Below are positions 56,391 through 64,000 of a DNA stretch of 64,000 bases, one piece after another. Numbering within the stretch: the stretch's first letter is position 1; each line of letters starts with the position of its first letter. A program made the translations under genes and the position numbers. The stretch is from positions 16,508,556 through 16,572,555 of the forward strand of contig CP137671.1 of assembly GCA_037976565.1 (NCBI GenBank), read 5' to 3'. Origin of the DNA: Mesocentrotus franciscanus. Taxonomy: Eukaryota; Echinodermata; Echinoidea; Camarodonta; Strongylocentrotidae. Below the pieces are notes generated by a model, which did no database searches, was not told where the DNA came from, and saw only the letters and a list, made by a program, of their open reading frames with translations.

Positions 56391-56940
56391 TGTATATCTT
56401 GTCTACTCGTTTTCATTTTATCGTTTTTCGATGTGTCATGAACAAAATAAAATAAACAAACAACCTAAAAATATTGTAAATTGCGTGATTTTGTAGAGAT
56501 GTGTTATTTCATATTTATACAAACATACGATAACATTCTATGCACACAGCGGTAACATAAGGGTCAGTTCTCCATTGACAAATAGATACTTCAACAGTAG
56601 CAAACCAATTAGAATGGCCTTTTGGGGACTCTCCATACGCATGATGCAATGACTGCTGGTGTGATCAGCTGTCCCTAAGTTCTCCCTCACTCCCTCCTCG
56701 CTCTCCCCTTCCCTCTCTAAACTCTTTCTTATAGGCCTATGTAGTACATACTCCTGGTGAGAATTGACAGAAGAGTCACCCAGCCTACCCATGTCTTTTA
56801 TCAGAAGATTCGTTCGCGCCATAACAGGACAGCAATAGTGATCAGGACAGGGAATCACTATCACGTCACTACGGTCACTCCCATGATGCCAAGTTGTAAT
56901 CTGCAAACGAATTTCTGTAGAACACATCTTTGATATGATA
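56391..56940. other. No gene recognised
   Basis: A 129-codon minus-strand frame (56,538-56,927) has a hydrophobic stretch near its C-terminus (AILIGLLLLKYLFV) but no recognised domain, and its start runs toward the GC-rich palindromic block. I do not support it as a gene. Confidence 0.4.
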
Positions 56941-57160
56941 GACCCTTACACATACGTCTGAGAGTGGACTGAGGCCGGCCCCGGAGGCGGCACGCCGTAT
57001 GTGTAACATCAATTTTTTTTGAAAAGCCGGACTGAGGCCAGGTGGACTCAGTCCACCTCTGGATGTGGTTTGAGGCCGGCCCGAGTCCGGACTCAGTCCC
57101 GCAATCAGTAGGTGTAACAACAAAGTGGACTCGGGGCCGGCTTATAAGCGGAATTGACGT
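56941..57160. repeat. GC-rich palindromic block, transposon-like
   Basis: TTACACATACG (56,946-56,956) is repeated inverted as CGTATGTGTAA (56,996-57,006) around a GGCCGGCCCCGG core. Further right, GGTGGACTCAGTCCACC is a near-perfect palindrome and GGCCGGCCCGAGTCCGGACT another. GTGTAAC recurs. The block looks like a non-autonomous DNA transposon or nested insertions, but no target duplication was found. Confidence 0.5.
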
Positions 57161-57242
57161 GACCTGTCATCATATATCAACATAATACATCGGGCGCGCT
57201 TTGCCACCTTCTCTTATGTTTTAAAATTTTTGAAATCGCGCC

Positions 57243-57363
57243 GGAAATTTCGCAACGACTCAGCCAGCCGCTGAATAAGCCGGGGAGGGTAAGAGCACTT
57301 TTTTGTGGTCCAGTTTTTGAGGAAAATTTCGCAACGACTTACCCGGCCGCTGAATAAGGGGTA
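57243..57363. repeat. Direct duplication, 79-bp period
   Basis: AAATTTCGCAACGACT starts at 57,245 and again at 57,324, each followed by an AGCCGCTGAATAAG or GGCCGCTGAATAAG segment. GC-richer than the neighbourhood, with no coding signal. Confidence 0.7.
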
Positions 57364-58240
57364 AGGTAAGTTTTTTTTCTTCATCCTTTAGCTTTAGCAT
57401 CCTTTTTTTTCACTTGAAAAAACTGGGGGGGTTGCTCCGAAACACACATATATTAAAAATTTGAGGGGGTTTTAACCCCAAACCCCCGCTGCGTACGCGC
57501 CTGGTAACAGGGGTCTTAGAGACAGGTTCATAATCATTCATACGCGAAGATAGAGAGGTAGTGCTAGGTATTAGCGAGGAAGTGACGTTTGTTTATCTGA
57601 TCATATTGTTTAATTTCCGTCAACTATTTTTTCGCTGAGAGAGAGTGATTCATTAATTTGAAAGTAGATTAAAGTGACTCGGTAACATTGCCTCAGATTC
57701 TGAAACAAAATCCTGGATTTAGCTCATGCTGCAGTCATAATTATAAACCTTTAGGTCAGTCAGGAATCCCATGACTTTTACAAGCCGATCGCCTGTCTGA
57801 TTATCAAGATATTTATGATTGGAAATAGAAATTTAATTTTTTGTTTTCCTAACGTTTTTTATAACACTATAGTTTATTGGGGAAATGAGTATGGTAAAAA
57901 CGGTCACTCAAAGATTGTTACTCTTTTGAGGCACTTCATGATCATTTTGAAGCGCAATTTGTTTAGGGCTTCAATATTACACCATATCACAGACACTGAT
58001 AACACGTAGAGCCATGCATCTCAGATTTAACATTGTTAAACGATGCCTTTAAAGGTAAACTACTATCAAAATTCCGTTTTAGTAGAGTAACTGAATGAAA
58101 TGAAAGGGTATACAGTTTTGGTGAGCCCTCAAAAACTTTCGTCAGACTTTTTAGACGATAATTCGAAAGATACTCATTTATACTAATACAATACTTACAT
58201 TAGCTGTTGTGATTTTTGTTTCTCTCCCCGAGTATAACGT
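57364..58240. other. hAT-like right end at 57.5 kb, otherwise no gene
   Basis: 57,425-57,502 ends GCTGCGTACGCGCCTG, which inverted is CAGGCGCGTACGCAGC, a hAT-like terminus preceded by a GGGGGTTTTAACCCC palindrome. No left end was found. The rest is AT-rich with chance frames only. Confidence 0.4.
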
Positions 58241-58335
58241 TAAATGACCTTGTGGCAGATTAGCCCTGTGCTAAACAAGTTATCCAATAAAGTATACTAC
58301 TACTACTACTACTACTTCTACTACTACTACTAATG
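58241..58335 (+). repeat. Retroposon 3' end with (TAC)n tail
   Basis: TGACCTTGTGGCAGATTAGC and CTGTGCTAAACAAGTTATCC are followed by AATAAA and then TACTACTAC repeats broken once by TTC. This is the 3' end of a 5'-truncated non-LTR element, different from the TTGAA-tailed family. Confidence 0.55.
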
Positions 58336-60903
58336 AATGAAATAAAGTAATGCCTGTTCGGGTACGTAACGTCAATGTACGCCACGCATATAAAACCTAT
58401 GAGGATTGTGTGTCCGTCACACAAGTCTTACGCCATCTCCCGGCGAAGGGCTGAAATTGTGCGGGAAGCTGTGGTTCCTTGTATGTATGCACACTGAATT
58501 TAACGGCAATCATGATGGATATCAAATTATCGCGCACATAATTGGTACAGGGAAGATTTTTGAGACTTTATTCGAACGTTCAATTACAATTTCCTTTTTT
58601 GCTACCAATTATTCAAAATGTGGTTTAAACTAAAAAATCTTCTAAAGCCGGCAAATCAACATGTATAAAATTAATCGAAATATACAATCGAAATATACAT
58701 TCTTGTTTGTTTGTTTGCTTATTACTGAAATGACATTGCGTCTCTAATTACTTCGTTGCAGACTCTATCATTGAAAGTCAGTCATTTCTTCTCAATCAGC
58801 AGGGGGAAACAAAGATCTAATTTGGGTGAGCTTTCACTTGCCGTGCTTCTAGCTCAGTTCACCAGACCTCGCTATATACACTTTCGAGTTATGTAAAATG
58901 CCAAATGGAAATACATAGAAGCTATACTATATTTCTTCTGCCATTAAGATGATTAATTCGATTTTATTTGATTGGCTAAATTTCGTATACGTAACATCAA
59001 ATTCGTGTGCATTGTACACAAAAGGAATTGAAATAATGCCTTTCAATACAAAACTGAAACGTTTAACAGAAGGGCTACACTGTTAAAAAAAGTTTGATAA
59101 ACTTGAAGCTCGAAACACCGTCATGTTCATTTATTCATTAATTAATTCAAATAATACAATTACCATTGCAATTAGTGATTTTCTTTCTGATGTAAGCTAC
59201 CTGCAGGAAATATAATTATGTATATTCAAGGTTATTTTACACCCCATCGTTCAGAATAGGCCATAAAGTCTTCCAGAGTGTCCAGTAGCAATTATTTATT
59301 TCAGCATTGTTCATCACATTACATGGTATGATTAAGACGAGAATAAACAAACAATAGCAGTAGACTCTAACAAAGAAGTTACAATCACAATACATTTAGA
59401 GCAATACTGCATGGAGAAACACGCAGAGGTTCGGCAATATAAGCCTAAGGCTTGAAACGTTGCCATACCTATACAATATAATTCAACATTCTTCAGGGCT
59501 TACAAAAAAACGTACTAACTAACATTGTAAATATAAAACATTAACACTAGCAAAACAGTAGCAAAACTAACGAATCAACCAGGTAAACATGTGTAAAGAT
59601 TATGTTTAATGACATATTACATTTATTAAACGCCTTTTCATCAGATACAAGGATCAGATATCAGATACAAAGCGCATAGTTAGATACGAAGTGTATAATT
59701 TTTTTCCGCAGTATTAGATTAGATTCCGTCATTCAATTTGACGTTAATGTCTATTTTGCCTGACTAAATTTACTTAGAAAGCAAATATATCTATGGATAC
59801 ATTGTACGATCATTTGCGAATATCCCTTTTCTCTTTTCCAATACTTGGAGTTGTAAATATTTGAATAAGAAATATTTGGAAAGATGTGTAATTATAATAT
59901 ATCTAGCCATTCGATTTTTTTAATGGTTGAAGTTAACAGCTTTCTTTTACATAGGTCTCCGTGCATTCGTGCCCGACATTGAATATAATCATGGACATAA
60001 AGAGGGCGCTATGTAACTTGGTACAATGTAAACAGTTTGAGGGTATTTACATGTCATGGGGCTCACTTGAATTAAAAGGAAATTACAATGAATGATATAA
60101 GGTCATTAAATATGTATTATAATTTTAAACATCTGGGATTGGTAGATATATGGAACTGACTTGGAAACATTGAAATACAAATATAATAATGTGTTTTGTG
60201 TTTTATTAAGTAAGAAATAAGAATAACATCGTGGGAAATTGACTTGCAAGTATACTAATATTATATCGTGACAATGATAAGTTGCGAATTATGTAAAACA
60301 TAAATACATGACATTATCCTGCAATTCCAATACAAAAACCGTTTCTTTTTCATTAAGAACTAGGTGTCGTCATTTTGAGAGCCAGGTACTAATAGACATC
60401 AGTCTTCAGAACAATGTGAGCGTATCTCAACAACAGAAATATGTGTGGATGGCAGAACCATATGGAGCCTTTGGGTGGGAGATTTTAGATGTACATGTTT
60501 AAATTAAACAATGTCAGAATATCATTGTTTAATATGAATCGCAGACTGAGCAGCTCCGCATTTCATGGGGCCTTCAAAACTAAAAGCAAAACTAATGAGA
60601 AGATAGTGTCGCCTAGAACACATATTGTGTACCAGTTCCAATAAAATAAGGAAAAAAGGAGGTATTCGATTTGTTACAAAAGAATCGGGAAGTTGTGCCA
60701 GAATAACATCACCCACCGTGACCGACTCATCAATAGGAGTAGCTCCATATCAATAGATATTTTTATGGAATCGCATATTTCATATTCTTTGCCCGCATTG
60801 TCTCGGTTTTTCCCCGAGTTCTCCGTTTTCTCTTTCTTGTGTTTCTGTTCCCCAGCTCACTTGAGGCTAATTTCCCCTCAAAATGTTTAAGCATAACCAC
60901 ATA
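58336..60903. other. No gene recognised
   Basis: AT-rich DNA with short chance frames. At 58,762-58,896 an open phase-0 frame after TTGCAG was examined and not accepted as an LRR exon. Confidence 0.45.
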
Positions 60904-60975
60904 CAGAGAGAGAGAGAGAGAGAGAGAGGAAGTCAAATAGAGAGCTAAAGAGAGAGGGTATGAGAGAGAGACAGA

Positions 60976-61009
<34 letters not shown>

Positions 61010-61012
61010 CGA
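60904..61012. repeat. (GA)n microsatellite, interrupted
   Basis: Two (GA)n runs (60,906-60,930 and 60,963-61,010) separated by a GA-rich spacer. Confidence 0.9.
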
Positions 61013-62060
61013 ATGCCGCAATAATAAACCAGCTTAGGCCATCTAATGTATTATCAGTTTATTGGAAATTAACGGCAGAACCCCCATCAATTATTTCACT
61101 TTAAAGTTTGCCATCTATATGGACGTAATCTACCATGTAATGTAAGCATTGTTATGCCTTGTAAATCTCAGGCAAGTCTTTAGGTTATTTCTTTAATGTA
61201 TACACGCATGTTATCAGTGAATAGGTTATCAACGTGATTGCTGACGAACTGCCAAAGGTATGGTTAGCAAAGTTTCGCTATTATGATTAAGGAAAAATAG
61301 AGTCAATAGGAATATAAATAAATGAATGTGATAGTCATATTCGCGTTACTTAATTCATTCAATTAAGGATTTATATTTACCTTTTGTAGGTACTTTTCGG
61401 GTGTGTGGTATGTTGGTAAAAAAAAAAAAACTAAAGTACGATATTGCAGTATTCTTTTATTTTATTTTCAAGTCTAAAGTTTGGTTGGATCCAGTTTATT
61501 TAAACCTTTTAGAAAAAGATCTTTATGAGGGTTAAATTGATGAGACACAGTTCTTCAAATTGACAACAAAACCAGTTTCTTTTACTTCTACATTTTCATC
61601 TCTGAAATCAATACACAAGCGCAAAAAAACTTCGTCGAAAAGTTGACACAACGGCCTGATTTGATCGAGAAAAAAAAATGTCAGACAAGCTTCCACCAAA
61701 AATTTCCCCTTCAGAATGAATATTTCAAGGACATGTTTTTCATCCACGCTCCATAAATCTCTACCATTGATCATAACAATGATAAACCTAGCTGCGTAAA
61801 CACCGTAACAATATGATTTCATGGTGCTGCGTTTCTCTTTTTTGAGATTCAGCCTACGAACGAACGCACACAAAGAGAGAAAACATGTGTACAGCTTCGT
61901 GTGTGTGTAGGTGTGTGTGTGTGTCTGTGTGTCTGTGTCTGTGTATGTCGGCGCATGTAATTGAGCTTTCCAGACGCGTACCAATCAGACATGATCAATT
62001 GTGTATAGGGACCGAACTTTTTGACAATAACCGTCACAAGAAGTCTTAATAGTAATGTTT
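61013..62060. other. No gene; (GT)n run at 61.9 kb
   Basis: A (GT)n microsatellite lies at 61,899-61,945. The 150-codon minus-strand frame at 61,532-61,984 reads through it (a run of HTHTYTHT residues) and is not supported as a gene. Confidence 0.5.
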
Positions 62061-62141
62061 ATGAAACTGGTCATAATATGGACCTCTCCTCTTGCAGCTG
62101 AGTCTGGAATAAAGTCTTGAATTGAATTGAATTGAATTGAA
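62061..62141 (+). repeat. 3' end of a second TTGAA-tailed LINE copy
   Basis: AATAAA at 62,108-62,113 is followed by four to five TTGAA units (62,118-62,141). The complete LINE at 34.6 kb ends in the same way in opposite orientation. No coding part is attached, so it is a strongly 5'-truncated copy. Confidence 0.6.
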
Positions 62142-63250
62142 GCAGTTATTTGTCATGGGTTCAGCATTACAAATCCTTGGTTACGGAGAATATTCACCCT
62201 AAAAAATGTTATTTAGGTACCCCCTGTGAAAAGGGGGAGAAAGTACCAGAGAAAAAATAGGGTGATGGTTTAACGCAAAGAAAAAGTAACACTAACCTGG
62301 ACATCCTCATATATCTATCAAAGCTTTTCGGTAGAAATAAAAAAGTTGCACTTTTAAGCAGTTAGTCTAAATCGGTCGGAGTCAGTAAGATTTGGTAGCT
62401 GTTTATCCATCAGTATAATCAAAGAGAACCATATGAGAAACGCATAATGTTAACATCTTATACCAAGAGCTTTACGATGCGGCGGGGTGGGGTGTGATGG
62501 TTGCAGCTCACCCTGCCCGCCCTAAGTGTGTGTATTGGGTTTTTACAGACGTGTATCAATCAGATATGATTATTTACGTCTAAACTTTTGAAATATGCTT
62601 ATCAACATTATCAATATTTAGGCAACCATCACGCTTTTATTCTGGCAGCGAGATTGATGCGAGAGTTTGCAAGTATTATATATCATCTGGTTTTAACAAA
62701 TGATTAAATAAGAGTTTTACTACATTAAAGTGCTTTTTCGGCTCCTTCGCATAGATCATAATCTCGAACATTTGATATTAAGGCAAAAGCTGTTAGCCCC
62801 CTTGCGAAAAATGTACCTGTAAACCTGTATGATTCTTGGAAAGTCTAAAGAATCTTATCCCGTATGTTACCAACATGCACAAATCATAGTCGTTGTACGT
62901 AACAGTGTCTGCAAATGAGACTACAATAGGCACTGCATGTACTTTAGCTGCTGTTTGACACAGCCAGAGACTGACACATCTTGGCTCTGCTCAAGGCTTT
63001 AGGAACTGTGGTAGAGTGTCCAATTTGAGAATGTGCTTGCAGGCTATATGCTACAGACCTCACCACAGTTGTTAGTATATACCCGGTGGTTCTATCAAGT
63101 TGGCAGCCCTACGAGAGATTTGATAGGACCAAAGAAGATTGGCATTTACGATGCCCATTTTTAGTTATTCTTTATTTATAATGATTGGGACGGCAAATTA
63201 CCAATAACTGGGATCAGATTCCCACATGCCTTTCTTGCCCCTCCCCTCCT

Positions 63251-63289
<39 letters not shown>

Positions 63290-64000
63290 CTCTTTCTATA
63301 TTGCTCTCTTTCTCTGTCGCTGTTAAGCTACCCAATATCTACAATACTCTCCCAGATAGCTAGCACGGGCAAAGTATATGATTTGCATCACAAATAGTTT
63401 TTTTTCCGACTGACTAAGCAATAAATATGTAATGAAATATATGCTGACATCGCTACGACGATGACGTTACAAAGCATTTCATGTGTAAGGTTTCGTTTTG
63501 GGGTGCGCCAAGAGTCAATACGCACACTCTACACCACCTTTCTGTACTAAGTAAATTTACACACCCCTACGCCTTTTGTTATCTAAGTCATTGTATCTTG
63601 TCCATTAATTCTAGTTTTCTCCATGGGGCTCGGATTATGGATAATGACATATTTCTGCTCACGGAATCTGTATTGAGATTCATTTCTGGAGCAAGAGTTT
63701 TCCGACCACTGCGTGTTTCGACATAGTGCCAATACCGGATTCGCTATTTAATGGACACCAACCCTCCTGTTTCTGAACGTGCGCAATAAAAGGAGTTCAA
63801 CGTCATTTTGTTTCTTCACGACACGTTCAAGAACAAACCTTTCAAGTGAGTTGTTACCTCTTACTTTGACTGGAATTAGAACAAGGTACAAGTGAATCCT
63901 TTTTTAAGGCTGAGAAGTGGACGGTCAATCCCATACCAACCGTAGCGGCTCCGACGGCCGGGCCTGCAAACACACTGGACATTGCAATTATAAGTAAGCC
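62142..64000. other. No gene recognised; (CT)n run
   Basis: A (CT)n microsatellite lies at 63,255-63,290. An 81-codon plus frame (63,481-63,726) has no domain or clear splice sites. The last ~60 bases are GC-richer and run off the window. Confidence 0.45.

Noticed and set aside
56538..57123. Minus-strand frames of 129 and 82 codons
   Set aside because: They overlap or run into a palindromic GC-rich block and show no known domain; the hydrophobic stretch alone is not enough.
58762..58896. Possible LRR exon after TTGCAG, reading TLSLKVSHFFSISRGK and then SNLGELSLAVLLAQF
   Set aside because: It is open only in phase 0, whereas the last supported exon ends in phase 2; LRR spacing is poor and the frame may be chance.
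61532..61984. 150-codon minus-strand frame
   Set aside because: It reads through a (GT)n microsatellite giving HTHTYTHT; no domain.

Overview
The window is nuclear DNA from an animal: AT-rich, with short exons bounded by GT/AG introns, non-LTR retrotransposons, a tRNA-derived SINE, short inverted-repeat transposons and abundant satellite and microsatellite DNA. Nothing prokaryotic is present. A deuterostome marine invertebrate, most likely an echinoderm such as a sea urchin, is an inference from the leucine-rich-repeat (LRR) cassette exons and the transposon types; it was not tested by a search.

Layout. 1-5,884: ordinary AT-rich DNA with a Tc1/mariner-type MITE, a decayed non-LTR reverse transcriptase and a hAT-type MITE with a perfect 8-bp target duplication beside that relic. 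5,885-6,384: exactly 500 Ns. 6,385-21,984: one satellite array built from ~113-bp and ~95-bp submonomers in a ~0.92-kb higher-order repeat; its left edge is lost in the gap. 21,985-33,900: a mosaic of minisatellites, tandem and inverted segmental repeats, a LINE 3' relic and a 1.6-kb CT-rich array; no gene is supported here. 34,553-39,194: a nearly complete minus-strand LINE of the CR1/L2 group (ORF1, then ORF2 with endonuclease and reverse transcriptase), with only two nonsense codons and two single-A losses.

39,945-51,634 (+ strand) is the part of most biological interest. Five intact phase-0 cassette exons (56 or 60 codons, two 28-residue LRRs each) lie in tandem genomic units of ~1.46-1.50 kb, followed by a truncated sixth cassette and by two further in-frame exons (374 bp and 102 bp). 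The cassettes are nearly invariant in their framework and vary mainly at residues predicted to lie on the concave LRR face. That pattern is expected of NLR-like or other LRR recognition receptors. No NACHT, death-fold, TIR or signal-peptide exon is visible, so the 5' end of the gene is missing, elsewhere, or never existed here.

51,635-64,000: mostly non-coding, with a possible short last exon near 55.33 kb, a SINE, several retroposon 3' tails, a GC-rich palindromic block and microsatellites.

How the pieces relate: transposons sit inside the LRR array (a 1,254-bp TIR element and a 139-bp MITE in introns) and make unit lengths differ; once they are subtracted, all units have nearly the same period. 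Loss of single bases from homopolymers recurs in the satellite (G/C runs) and in LINE ORF2 (A runs), so part of the apparent decay may be sequencing error. All identifications rest on reading the sequence alone.
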